The notes below the pieces were generated by a model that was not told the DNA's origin, ran no database searches, and saw only the letters and a program-made list of their open reading frames with translations. 64,000 bases of DNA from Hormoscilla sp. GUM202 (GTDB lineage Bacteria > Cyanobacteriota > Cyanobacteriia > Cyanobacteriales > Desertifilaceae): contig RFFC02000028.1 in NCBI GenBank assembly GCA_005518205.2, forward strand, positions 31,309 to 95,308. Direction: 5' to 3'. Below, piece after piece: positions 36,099 through 44,330 of this stretch. Every line of letters begins with the position of its first letter. Position 1 is the stretch's first letter. The translations under genes were made by a program, and so were the position numbers.

Positions 36099-36452
36099 CT
36101 CATGCAGTTGGGGCTCTAGGGCCTCTATATTCTGAGGCCCTGCTCCTACCGGTGCCGTGAGGGGAAAGGCGATCGGGGAAGGGGCGATCGGGCGGGCGAT
36201 CGGGCGGCAACAATTAAGCTTGAAGAGAATACCAGTGTAGCCAAAGGGAAGCCAGACTCTGGTCAGTGGCAGTTAGGGACTTGCGTAGAAATCAAGTACC
36301 AGTCAAGCAAGCTGTACTCAAGAAATCGCCAAACCTGATTGGTACATTATTAAACCGCGAGTCTCTTGGGTTAACAAAATCCCTCACTCCAAGGGGAGCA
36401 AGGGATGTGATACTTAACTAATAGTCAGCAAGATTGCATTGCCTACTAGTTA
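36099..36452. other. Gene-free stretch
   Basis: Contains clustered GCGATCGGG repeats (about 36168-36209) and a hairpin-like AGGGCCTCTATATTCTGAGGCCCT (arms AGGGCCTC/GAGGCCCT, about 36117-36140). No gene is visible. Confidence 0.5.
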
Positions 36453-36785
36453 TTATGGCATCTCACACTTAACATCTGACGTTGTACCCCAAGCTTGCCA
36501 TACCGCCGATCCTGTTCCACCTGCTTGAGTTATGGTTGAAGTGCAGGTTTTTGTCTCTCCGAGAACCGCCTGAACCTGTGGTACAAAAGTGTTGCCTGGA
36601 GGAACAAAAGTAACGTCTTGGCACCGGGTTTGTCCAATGGGGAATGAACTCGTCCAATTTGTGTAAAGGATATTGCCATTCAGGTTGACTTTCGTTCTCA
36701 TCTTTGCAGCATATCCAGCTCCGACTAAGAGCGATACACAGGATTTATCGTAAGCATAGGCTGACATCGGCCAAGCAAATGTCAA
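36453..36785 (-). CDS. Small secreted cysteine-containing protein, start uncertain
   Basis: The mature part (YDKSCVSLLVGAGYAAKMRT..., ending SDVKCEMP) has four Cys and many Thr/Gly, like a small extracellular protein. Reading upstream in frame gives a good signal peptide, KLGWIRLALVLSLTFAWPMS followed by AYA, but no ATG or GTG precedes it: the frame hits a TAG near 36862, next to a dispersed AAACC/GGTTT hairpin repeat. The coordinates use a TTG inside the signal. The start was probably lost or changed by the repeat. Family not recognised. Confidence 0.5.
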   Translation of the reverse strand: MTFAWPMSAYAYDKSCVSLLVGAGYAAKMRTKVNLNGNILYTNWTSSFPIGQTRCQDVTFVPPGNTFVPQVQAVLGETKTCTSTITQAGGTGSAVWQAWGTTSDVKCEMP

Positions 36786-36865
36786 CGAGAGTACAAGGGC
36801 TAAGCGGATCCATCCCAGTTTTGCTTCTTGGCTGCGGGGATCCGAACGTGCTGTTACCAGCTATA

Positions 36866-36906
36866 CTAGCCCAGAAACCCAGTTTTTCCACAAAACCGGT
36901 TTCTTC
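36866..36906. repeat. Dispersed hairpin repeat (AAACC..GGTTT type)
   Basis: CCCAGAAACCCAGTTTTTCC and AAAACCGGTTTCTTCATG form the two arms of the same repeat type seen at 8854-8885; it lies just upstream of the small secreted protein frame. Confidence 0.65.
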
Positions 36907-37102
36907 ATGCATTCCTGAGATGCTCTCGTGGCACCGCTGACACCGGCATATACAGGCCCCAGGGCGATCGGGGTTCGGTGGGTGCTACAGTTGGGAAGAC
37001 ACGCGCAGTCGCCCGCAAGTCCAGCGGTGGGACGTCACAACAGTGTTCTGGGGAGGGTACTTTGACCTCAACCGGCACCCAATTGCAAACCCGTGCCCTA
37101 CT

Positions 37103-37265
37103 GTTGAGGTTTTGGACCTCTCGGTTGAGGTTTTGGACCTCTCGGTTGAGGTTTTGGACCTCTCAGGAACAGGGAACAGGGAACAGGGAACAGGGAACAG
37201 GGGGAAGGGAACAGGGGAACGGTTGAGGTTTTGGACCTCTCAGTTAGGGTTTTGGACCTCTCAAG
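37103..37265 (+). repeat. 21-bp tandem repeat (TTGAGGTTTTGGACCTCTCGG)
   Basis: Three full copies of TTGAGGTTTTGGACCTCTCG plus one base run from 37103 to 37165, and two more (slightly changed) at about 37223-37265. The heptamer-like AACAGGG array is inserted between them, so one repeat has grown inside another. Confidence 0.85.
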
Positions 37266-37861
37266 AGGCCAGCATGTCTCTAAAGGATCGCCGATAAAAA
37301 TATCTTATCATGCCGATAAAAATATCTTATATTGCTCGCGATTTATTCAGCATTTCAACCACAGCCTACGAAACTTTTTTCGGTTTTTTTCAAAAATATT
37401 TTATCGGCTCAAACCCTTACCCAGAAAGCTTTTCAGACTTTGTCTCCCCCTGTTCCCTGTTCCCCTGTTCCCTTCCCCCTGTTCCCTGTTCCCTGTTCCC
37501 TGTTCCCTTCCCCCTGTTCCCTGTTCCCTGTTCCCTGTTCCCTGTTCCCTTAAAGCCTATAAAAAAAAATATATATCGCTCAAACCCTTTCCCAGAAAGC
37601 TTTTCAGACTTTGTCTCCCCCTGTTCCCTGTTCCCCTGTTCCCTTCCCCCTGTTCCCTGTTCCCTGTTCCCTGTTCCCTTCCCCAAAAAGCTTTTCAGAC
37701 TTTGTCTCCCCCTGTTCCCTGTTCCCTGTTCCCTGTTCCCTTCCCCCTGTTCCCTGTTCCCTGTTCCCTGTTCCCCTGTTCCCTTCCCCCTGTTCCCTGT
37801 TCCCCTGTTCCCTTCCCCCTGTTCCCTGTTCCCTGTTCCCTTCCCCCTGTTCCCTGTTCCA
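37171..37861. repeat. Large heptamer repeat tract (GGGAACA / TGTTCCC)
   Basis: Runs of the 7-mer GGGAACA occur at 37171-37222, and its complement TGTTCCC at 37444-37552, 37617-37682 and 37706-37861, mixed with variants CTTCCCCC and CCCTG. The arrays are separated by a unit repeated three times that includes AAAGCTTTTCAGACTTTGTC (37425, 37599, 37688). All six frames stay largely open because 7 is not a multiple of 3 and the unit lacks stops; these frames are not genes. The right edge lies inside the cobW-like gene. Confidence 0.9.
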
Positions 37862-38063
37862 CCAGATCTTCATCCATCGATACCAAAAGCTGACTATCGA
37901 TGTTAATGTCACCAAATTCGTTCACCAAAACAGCAACTTTCAAATCTTTATTGTTGCTTATAATATGATTCAAAAGTGTTGTTTTCCCACTGCCCAGAAA
38001 CCCGGTAATGATGGTGACGGGCATTCCCCGTTTGATGGTCAATTCTGCTGTTGAAAATATCAT
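37862..38063 (-). pseudogene. CobW/COG0523 metal-chaperone GTPase, cut by the heptamer tract
   Basis: The first 67 codons are a clean CobW N-terminus: MIFSTAELTIKRG, then MPVTIITGFLGSGKTTLLNH with Walker A GFLGSGKTT, and VAVLVNEFGDINIDSQLLVS. After DEDLVE the frame runs into the heptamer tract (QGTGGREQGTGNRGKG...) and stops at 37695. The family's metal-binding CxCC motif, GTP-binding NKxD and C-terminal domain are all missing and are not found further left. It is the last gene of the operon that starts at 39942. Confidence 0.85.
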
Positions 38064-38109
38064 ATAAAATACCTCGAATCAGTAGAGTAAGCAGGGGATG
38101 TAATCTACC

Positions 38110-38325
38110 TCATGAAAGCCAAAGTGGAGCGATCGCAACCAGCGTACCGACTCCCGGGATACCGATTCCCACAGTTTCGACTCCATCGCCACCAAATTGC
38201 GGGCAGGTGCGGGTTCGGGGGCATCCGGCAGTCCACTCAGCCCAGGTAGCGATCGTCTGGTGCATAGAATGCAACACTTCGAGGGTCTGTTGATTGTCTG
38301 GACAGTGATACACGTAAATTGGCAT
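38110..38325 (-). CDS. Small FmdB-like protein of the metal operon
   Basis: A 71-aa protein (MPIYVYHCPDNQQTLEVLHS...) with the FmdB-like opening MPIYxYxC; only some of the usual zinc-ribbon cysteines are present (C8, then CPRTRTC). A strong GGAG site precedes the ATG at 38325. It lies 19 bp after the metallophosphoesterase gene and 46 bp before the cobW remnant. The frame continues upstream within the neighbour in another frame, but the MPIY start is clear. Role unknown; a zinc-related one is inferred from context. Confidence 0.65.
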   Translation of the reverse strand: MPIYVYHCPDNQQTLEVLHSMHQTIATWAEWTAGCPRTRTCPQFGGDGVETVGIGIPGVGTLVAIAPLWLS

Positions 38326-38344
38326 CGCTCCTTTATCCTTACTA

Positions 38345-39157
38345 CTAACGTTGACAGACGTGATTAGGGTCATCGGCTCGCTCGGCAAATTCCATTCCCC
38401 TTGCCAAACGCCAGGCAAAAATAGCTGGCAGTCCCCGCTCGACGATCGCTGCACAGGTTCTCTGGTAGTCGTAGGAGACTTCCCGTAAGTTGACCTGAGC
38501 CGTGTCTGTGTCATAGATCGCATAAGTGGCATTGGGGCGACCATGCCGGGGTTCCCCCACCGATCCAGCGTTCACAATTTGCTTCACGGGTGTCTTGAAC
38601 TGGGTTTCCGACCCCTCTTTACCCGGTTGCTGAACCCTGACAGTCAAGGTTCCATCTTCCAGGCTCCGCACGTAGGGAACATGGGTATGACCACAGAATA
38701 GAACTTCGGCATTAGCGGATAAGACTCGCTCCAATGCCGCAAAGCCATCCATGCTCGGCAGCAGGTATTCGTGTTGGCTATTGGGACTGCCATGCACAAA
38801 GCAAAGATTATCCAGTCGCAGGGTCATGGGGAGTGTTGCCAGATACTCACGCACCTCTGGATGAATGACGTTGTTTGTCCATTCATGAGCCAGTCGTCCT
38901 CGATGCTCCGCGAGCTGAGAAGGGTAACTGCATTCGCACGAATTCAAGCCTTCGACAATATCTTCATCCCAGCAGCCCTGACAGGTGGGAATATCGAGGG
39001 AGCGAATCAGTTCAACGACGGCATTGGGATGGGGACCATAACCGACTAGATCGCCCAGGCAATAAATCTGGTCTGCCTTGCGATCGTCGATATCAGATAA
39101 CACTGCATTCAACGCTTCATAGTTGCCATGAATGCAGGAAATGACGGCAAGTTTCAT
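38345..39157 (-). CDS. Metallophosphoesterase family protein
   Basis: A 270-aa calcineurin-like phosphoesterase of the YfcE/ApaH-related group: MKLAVISCIHGNYEALNAVL (a D-x-H motif variant, S-C-I-H), CLGDLVGYGPHPN (GDLVG), FVHGSPNSQHEYL, LFCGHTHVPYVR (GHTH) and NAGSVGEPRHGRP. The first metal ligand motif reads SCIHG rather than SDIHG, so one usual Asp ligand is replaced by Cys; activity or metal choice may differ. Its ATG overlaps the stop of the upstream P-loop gene by 4 bp (ATGA), showing translational coupling. Confidence 0.85.
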   Translation of the reverse strand: MKLAVISCIHGNYEALNAVLSDIDDRKADQIYCLGDLVGYGPHPNAVVELIRSLDIPTCQGCWDEDIVEGLNSCECSYPSQLAEHRGRLAHEWTNNVIHPEVREYLATLPMTLRLDNLCFVHGSPNSQHEYLLPSMDGFAALERVLSANAEVLFCGHTHVPYVRSLEDGTLTVRVQQPGKEGSETQFKTPVKQIVNAGSVGEPRHGRPNATYAIYDTDTAQVNLREVSYDYQRTCAAIVERGLPAIFAWRLARGMEFAERADDPNHVCQR

Positions 39158-39942
39158 GTCAGGATACTCTCCTCTTGGTTAGTTTCACGCTGAATTAGGG
39201 CTTTGTACTGTTCCTGATAGTGGGCGATCGCGCCATCCGATAAACACCCAGCCAGTAAGGTTTGGGCAATAATTTTCTTTTCCAAGTTCCAGCCCACAAC
39301 CTCAATGCCACTGAAGCGATCGGGACGGCCCTCTAGCCAGCGAGGAATACCCAATTCGGTGTATTCAATTCCGGGCAAGCCTTCGACAAAATCCACGTGG
39401 AAGGCTCGACCATCCGGCAGTTCAAAAATACCCTTGACTCGCTGCACCTGTCCGTAAGCGTCGCCCGTCAGTTCAATCAAAATCTCGTCTAGGCTTGGTG
39501 CGTCAAAGACAGTTCCTGTCAAAGGCGTACACCATAACTCTGGTAAGTTATCGGGAGCAGACATCGCGATGTCATTGCCGAAAATCACCTCGTCGGCCCA
39601 GTCGTGCCATTCCGATGTTTGCAAACCCGATGGCAGGACGGCGACCCGATGGCAGGGCAGCGACGCGAGTAATGGTGCGGTCAAATCCAGGTGAAAGCCT
39701 AGCTCCAGATAGACCAAAGCCTGGTCTGGCAGGTTGGCGAAGACCTGCGGCGTTTGATGCTCGGGAAGCAAATGCACCCGGGGAAAGCGATACGCAATCC
39801 GTGCTCGATCCACCGAACCCGCTCCCATCCCCGGACAGCAGTAAAACAGAGGACGATGCTGGTTCGAGAGAAACTGACTCATCCAGGTGGTTTTGCCACT
39901 ACCGGGCGGCCCTGCGATCGCAATCAACGTCATGGAGTCCAT
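39154..39942 (-). CDS. P-loop GTPase-like protein with CobW C-terminal-type domain
   Basis: A 262-aa protein with Walker A GPPGSGKTT at residues 11-19 (MDSMTLIAIAGPPGSGKTTW), a short NTPase domain lacking a clear CxCC metal motif, and a C-terminal part resembling the CobW C-domain (KGIFELPDGRAFHVDFVEG, RFSGIEVVGWNL). It is the first gene of a four-gene operon facing left from the Fur/Zur-type box. A role in zinc allocation under limitation is inferred from the operon. Start at 39942 or the in-frame ATG at 39933. Confidence 0.75.
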   Translation of the reverse strand: MDSMTLIAIAGPPGSGKTTWMSQFLSNQHRPLFYCCPGMGAGSVDRARIAYRFPRVHLLPEHQTPQVFANLPDQALVYLELGFHLDLTAPLLASLPCHRVAVLPSGLQTSEWHDWADEVIFGNDIAMSAPDNLPELWCTPLTGTVFDAPSLDEILIELTGDAYGQVQRVKGIFELPDGRAFHVDFVEGLPGIEYTELGIPRWLEGRPDRFSGIEVVGWNLEKKIIAQTLLAGCLSDGAIAHYQEQYKALIQRETNQEESILT

Positions 39943-39975
39943 TCAGTCTTGCCTTAAGATAGAATTACAAAAAAA

Positions 39976-39992
39976 AGAATGATTATCATTCT
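39976..39992. promoter_or_regulatory. Fur/Zur-type operator between divergent operons
   Basis: AGAATGATTATCATTCT is palindromic at all but the centre and fits the AATGAT..ATCATT form of Fur-superfamily boxes. It lies in the 60-bp gap between the divergent genes at 39942 (left) and 40003 (right). The CobW-type genes next to it favour Zur over Fur (inference). Confidence 0.7.
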
Positions 39993-40002
39993 CATATTAT
40001 AG

Positions 40003-41268
40003 ATGAATTGGAAAGTGATGTGTAATTGGAAGACGGCCCCCTCAAATGGAACGGTAGATATTGCCATCATTGGTGCAGGCCCCCAGGCGTTAACGTTGGT
40101 GACGCATTTGCTGCAAAAGAAGGAGTCCATGCGCAACCGCTTTGTGGTGCTCGATCCTGCTGGGGATTGGCTACAGCAATGGCAACACCAGTTTGCCGCC
40201 TACAATATTCCCCACCTGCGATCGCCTGCAGTGCATCATCCCGACCCTGACCCCCATGCCCTCCGTACCTTTGCCGAATCACGCTCATCGGAACTCTTTC
40301 CTCCCTACGACCTACCTGGAACCCAACTCTTCCATGACTTTTGCCAAGAGGTGATTCGGCGCTGGGAATTACAGGAACGGGTCATTCCAGCCCAGGTACA
40401 GCAGATCGAACTGTTTCATCAGCAGGGATGGCAGAGGTTTCGGTTGGGACTCGCCGACGGTCGGGTGCTGACGGCCAAGCGTGTTGTCTTAGCGATCGCG
40501 GGCGGTCAACCCAACATTCCCGCATGGATGCAAACCTTGCCCTCGAACTACCCAAGCGATCGCCTCCTGCACTCCCATCACATCGATCTGCGCAGTCTGC
40601 GGCAGTTAACTGGAGAAACGATTTTGATTGTCGGCAGTGGGCTGACCAGCGGACATCTGGCATTGGGGGCGATCGCTCGGGGCGCAAGGGTCATCATGAT
40701 GGCGCGGCGCACCTTTTACGAGAAACTATTCGATGCCGAACCTGGATGGCTCGGCCCCAAATACCTCAAGGGGTTCCACGCCGAACCCGATTGGGAAACC
40801 CGCTGGCAGATGATTCAAGCTGCCCGCAATGGGGGTTCCCTAACCCCCGCCGTTCTCACCCAATTGCGACGCAGGGGACGAGACGGCAAGCTATCTTTTT
40901 ACCAACAGTGCTCAGTTCAGTCCGCAGCATGGCAGGAGGATGTCTGGAACGTGACTTGTAACCAACCGGAGGTTCATCATTGCATTGCCCAACAACGGAT
41001 CGACCGAATCTGGCTAGCAACCGGTAGCACGCTAGATGTGAATCACTGGCCCCTGTTAGCCAATATACGGGCGACCAACCCCTTACCACTGGTCAATGGC
41101 TTACCCGTGTTGGATGCTCGGCTTCGCTGGGCAGGACGCAATCTTTTCATTATGGGGGGAGCGGCGGCATTGCAACTGGGGCCAGTGGCCCGCAACTTAT
41201 TTGGGGCCCGGCTGGCTAGTAACCAGATTGTCCCAGCGCTGATCAAGGACTTCAGTGGACGATCGTAG
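40003..41268 (+). CDS. FAD/NAD(P)-binding flavoprotein (monooxygenase-like)
   Basis: A 421-aa flavoprotein with the FAD motif VDIAIIGAGPQALTLVTHLL (residues about 18-37), FVVLDPAGDWLQQWQHQF, an NAD(P) motif TILIVGSGLTSGHLALGAIA at about 206-225, and a C-terminal IWLATGSTLDVN and FIMGGAAALQLGPVARNLFG. It resembles lysine/ornithine N-monooxygenase-type and SidA-like flavoproteins; the reaction is not known. It starts 11 bp after the Fur/Zur-type box and diverges from the CobW-like operon, so it is likely induced by metal shortage. Confidence 0.82.
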   Translation: MNWKVMCNWKTAPSNGTVDIAIIGAGPQALTLVTHLLQKKESMRNRFVVLDPAGDWLQQWQHQFAAYNIPHLRSPAVHHPDPDPHALRTFAESRSSELFPPYDLPGTQLFHDFCQEVIRRWELQERVIPAQVQQIELFHQQGWQRFRLGLADGRVLTAKRVVLAIAGGQPNIPAWMQTLPSNYPSDRLLHSHHIDLRSLRQLTGETILIVGSGLTSGHLALGAIARGARVIMMARRTFYEKLFDAEPGWLGPKYLKGFHAEPDWETRWQMIQAARNGGSLTPAVLTQLRRRGRDGKLSFYQQCSVQSAAWQEDVWNVTCNQPEVHHCIAQQRIDRIWLATGSTLDVNHWPLLANIRATNPLPLVNGLPVLDARLRWAGRNLFIMGGAAALQLGPVARNLFGARLASNQIVPALIKDFSGRS

Positions 41269-42081
41269 GGGGCACGGAGATATAGCCTTCAACCGAAACC
41301 GAGGCGGGTGAAATGGACAGAGGACTGAGCAGCAGTTCAAAGGTCAGCAGATAGTCTGGGGGAGTTGCTGCTATCCGCTTTAATGCTGACTCTAACTCTG
41401 CCAATGTATTCACTTCTGCAAACAGAGGTTTATCATCTTCTGTCCCTACTAACAAGGTGACGACAATGTAATCAGCTGTTTTATCGGACTCTGGACTCAC
41501 AGCTTCCCGTTCCCTGATTTGACCATTAACATTAGAGAGAGTTTCCGAACTCAACTTGCTGCGTATGGCGCAGCCATGATTTCTGACTGCACCTCTTTGG
41601 CATTCCCCAGCAGCGCCACTTGCAACTTACTCACTGTCACGATATCATTGGCCAGTTCTTTAGGTACAGATGATTTGGGGCGATTTACGAACCATTGGAA
41701 CAGGTATATAAATAATATCAATCCCAAGATACCAGCCACGAATATAAACAGATACAACCAGAACAATTCCCATCCAGTTGAATAACCTTAATATCTCCTC
41801 CGCCTATAGATGGGACTTGTAGGATAGTAATCGGAATCATCATTCCTGTAGTAATCAGAACCGGAACTGCCCGAACCAGAACTGCGAGAACCGGAACGAG
41901 AAGGAGGAGAACTTCTGCGGAAGGAACCGCCTCTGCTGCGTCCGCCTCTGCTTTTGGCATAAGCTTCCAGGTTCGTGCTTACCAAGCTACCGCCATTGTC
42001 ACTACCGGTAAAATTGATGGTGACGCAGCTAGTCACTACCAGGGCGATCGGTAAATCATACAGAAATTTAATTTTTGACAT
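41252..42081 (-). pseudogene. DUF1517 membrane protein gene, decayed
   Basis: Three pieces follow one another. Piece 1 (42081-41791): N-terminus with the Gly/Ser/Arg-rich linker (AKSRGGRSRGGSFRRSSP) and a run to RRRRY, then TAA at 41788-41790. Piece 2 continues in the same frame: GYSTGWELFWLYLFIFVAGI, a membrane helix, then DIVTVSKLQVALLGNAKEVQ. Piece 3 (from about 41554) is shifted by one: SETLSNVNGQIRERE and DYIVVTLLVGTEDDKPLF. Relatives have about 100 more residues between pieces 2 and 3. So there is a stop, a deletion and a frameshift. It overlaps the flavoprotein 3' end by 17 bp. Confidence 0.78.
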
Positions 42082-42296
42082 TTTTCCAGGATGGTTAACT
42101 CTATTTGCTTATTTATAGCTTTTTTCCCGCATCGTTGTCAAGGCGATATCGCATATTTAATAATTTTTTTATAACTTTATCAAACTTCAACAAATTACAT
42201 GAGGCAGAACCTCTAGCATCCCGTTCCCTGGCGGGAGCCAGGGAACGAGGTTATTATAGCCCGCGCAGGCGGGCTTTGTTTGTGTAGCCCCAGTCT
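42082..42296. other. Spacer with dispersed repeats
   Basis: Holds a hairpin with CCCGTTCCCTGGCGG / GCCAGGGAACGAGG-like arms (42220-42252) and AGCCCGCGCAGGCGGGCT (42259-42276), followed by CCCCAGTCTTTAGGCTGGGG (about 42287-42306), which is also the start of the C-terminal repeat of the next gene. Several are common cyanobacterial intergenic repeats. No gene. Confidence 0.6.
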
Positions 42297-43025
42297 TTAG
42301 GCTGGGGGCGCTGGGGGTGACGGCGCTGGGGGTGACGGCGCTGGGGCTGACTTAAATTCATCAATGCTAGCTATTCGCTGCTGACCTAGTTCATTGGCCT
42401 GCCAAACTTTGCCACTGGTCACGTCCAGACAAGTCAACCAACCGTTATCATAAATTCTGGTATCGATGCAGATGGCATGACCGAGATTTACAGGTTTACC
42501 ACTTTTTTGGCTAGTATGTCCGCAGACCATAGTTTTGCCAGAAAAGTGGGGTGCTGGGTTGCGGAATTTTTCCCAGTATAGCATCTGTTCTGATTGCTGA
42601 TACAAGGGTTTCTGAGGATCGGCGTTGGCGTGAACGAAAAAATGCCGATCGCTTTCCCAGTAGTCCCGGCAAATATTTTTGATAAAGTGCCAATGTGCGG
42701 CGGGGATGTCTGTGAGTTGACCAGTTCCATAGTCAGAGTAAGAATCGAGTGTTTCGGCGCCACCGTATATCCGCCAATAGGATTCATTTTGGCTGCTGGA
42801 TACTGCGTCGATCATCATCAGTTCGTGATTGCCGCGTAAAGCTACCAACCTGCCAGTTTCGTGCAAGGATATCAGGCGATCGAGTACGCCTTTTGAGTCC
42901 GGTCCCCTATCCACATAGTCTCCCAGGGTAACGATCGTATCTGCAGGTTGGGGTTTAACAGTTGCTAGCAGGGTATCCAAAGCAGTGGCACAACCGTGAA
43001 TGTCGCCAATAGCCAGAATGCGCAT
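42297..43025 (-). CDS. PPP-family serine/threonine protein phosphatase
   Basis: A 242-aa metallophosphatase with all core motifs: LAIGDIHGCATAL (GDIHG), TLGDYVDRGPDS (GDYVDRG), VALRGNHELMM (GNHE), then HFFVHAN and MVCGHTSQKSG. This matches bacterial PPP phosphatases that act on phosphoprotein or bis-nucleotide substrates. The last 16 residues (APAPSPPAPSPPAPPA) are coded by a GGGGGTGACGGCGCTG-type repeat and are probably an added tail. It starts 9 bp after the aldolase gene on the same strand, so they form a likely operon. Confidence 0.88.
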   Translation of the reverse strand: MRILAIGDIHGCATALDTLLATVKPQPADTIVTLGDYVDRGPDSKGVLDRLISLHETGRLVALRGNHELMMIDAVSSSQNESYWRIYGGAETLDSYSDYGTGQLTDIPAAHWHFIKNICRDYWESDRHFFVHANADPQKPLYQQSEQMLYWEKFRNPAPHFSGKTMVCGHTSQKSGKPVNLGHAICIDTRIYDNGWLTCLDVTSGKVWQANELGQQRIASIDEFKSAPAPSPPAPSPPAPPA

Positions 43026-43034
43026 AGATTTTAG

Positions 43035-43667
43035 TTAGATCGTGGTTAAGTTTTGCATGAGGGTGCGAGTTATTTGGGCGATCGCCTGCCAATCTCTTGC
43101 TGCTACGAGATTTTTAGGAAATAGACTGCCTCCGAGTCCGACCCCGATCGCCCCGGCGGCAATAAAATCCCTAGCATTATCCAGGGTAACACCTCCGGTA
43201 GGGATCAAAGGAATCTGATCCAATGGGCCTTGTAAACTTTTAATGTAGTTCACACCGCCCACAGATTTAACTGGAAAAACCTTCACACAGGTAGCGCCCG
43301 CATTCCAAGCAGTAACAATTTCCGTAGGAGAAAGGGCCCCGGGAATAACCGGTACTCCAGCAGCAAGAGCTATTTCGATTATAGCAGGATTTGTGTGGGG
43401 AGTAAAGAGGAATTGCGCCCCCGCCGCAATAGCAGCATGCAGGTGTTCTGGGGTTAACAGAGTGCCCGCACCAATCAAACAAGCAGGTAATTCTGTTCGC
43501 AATTGTGCAATTAACTCAGCCGGGCGATCGCTATTCCAGGTAATTTCAATCAGTTGCATTCCCCCATCTGCGATCGAGAGAGCCAACTGTTTTCCCAAAG
43601 ATAGTTGGGGAGTGCGGATCACCCCGATCGCCCGTTTTGCTTGCAATTTAGATAACCAATCAGACAT
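43035..43667 (-). CDS. eda: KDPG/KHG aldolase
   Basis: A 210-aa class I aldolase of normal length. Seen: AIGVIRTPQLSLGKQLA with the substrate Arg, IEITWNSDRPAELI with the catalytic Glu, LIGAGTLLTPEHL, FTPHTNPAIIEIA, and the Schiff-base lysine in TCVKVFPVKSVGG, then IPTGGVTLDNARDFI. It splits 2-keto-3-deoxy-6-phosphogluconate to pyruvate and glyceraldehyde-3-phosphate (Entner-Doudoroff) or the related hydroxyketoglutarate. The start MSDWLSKLQ is preferred over an upstream ATG 12 codons earlier. Its promoter region is duplicated further right at 44255. Confidence 0.9.
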   Translation of the reverse strand: MSDWLSKLQAKRAIGVIRTPQLSLGKQLALSIADGGMQLIEITWNSDRPAELIAQLRTELPACLIGAGTLLTPEHLHAAIAAGAQFLFTPHTNPAIIEIALAAGVPVIPGALSPTEIVTAWNAGATCVKVFPVKSVGGVNYIKSLQGPLDQIPLIPTGGVTLDNARDFIAAGAIGVGLGGSLFPKNLVAARDWQAIAQITRTLMQNLTTI

Positions 43668-43739
43668 TTTTTCGTGCTCTTTGAACAAAATTTGCTCTCT
43701 CAATGTTATGATAATAGTAAGTAGCGTTCAGGTAAAATC

Positions 43740-44153
43740 ATGGGTGAAGTACGAGCGAAAGTCAAGTTAACGAATGCAGTAGATGAATCGCTAGTGCGTC
43801 GCGGACAACTGACAGAAGACCAAGTGCGAGTGTATGAAGCTGACGCACTTGTAGATACAGGCGCAGTGCGTTCAGTAATTCCCATTCATGTAGTTGAGCG
43901 TCTCGGATTGACAATTCGCGGTCAGCGAGTAGCTGAGTACGCTGACGTCCGTCAGGATACTGTTGGAGTTACTGAAGGCGTGCTGATTGAATGGGATGGT
44001 CGCGACACCTTGGAAGAAGCCCTAGTTTTGGGCGATGAAGTGCTGATTGGTCAGACGGTGTTGGAGAAGTTAGATGTGTTGGTAGATTCTGTCAATCAAC
44101 GATTGATAACGAATCCGGCACACCCTGACCAACCAGTATCTAAGATCAAGTGA
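43740..44153 (+). CDS. Clan AA (retropepsin-like) aspartyl protease, copy 1
   Basis: A 137-aa single-domain protein with the retropepsin-type active site ADALVDTGAVRSVIP (DTG at about residues 39-41) and a later EVLIGQTVLEKLDVLVD hydrophobic-hydrophobic-Gly segment, as in bacterial clan AA proteases that work as dimers. Substrate unknown. Copy 2 follows 591 bp later. It is divergent from eda with a shared 72-bp upstream region. Confidence 0.82.
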   Translation: MGEVRAKVKLTNAVDESLVRRGQLTEDQVRVYEADALVDTGAVRSVIPIHVVERLGLTIRGQRVAEYADVRQDTVGVTEGVLIEWDGRDTLEEALVLGDEVLIGQTVLEKLDVLVDSVNQRLITNPAHPDQPVSKIK

Positions 44154-44330
44154 AGGGAGGGCGATCGCAGTAGGTTGAGTAATGCGTCAACTCAACCTAT
44201 TATTAGCAGGAATTATCGTCCAAGATGCCCGTGTTCTTGCGATCGCCTGGACAGACATTTTTTCGTGCTTTTTGAACAAAAGTTGCTTTCTCAATGTTAT
44301 AATAATAGTAAGTAGCGTTCAGGTAAAATC

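Noticed and set aside
37231..37915. Long open frames on both strands (up to 220 codons) over the heptamer tract
   Set aside because: They are low-complexity translations of TGTTCCC/GGGAACA repeats, open in all frames because the unit lacks stops.
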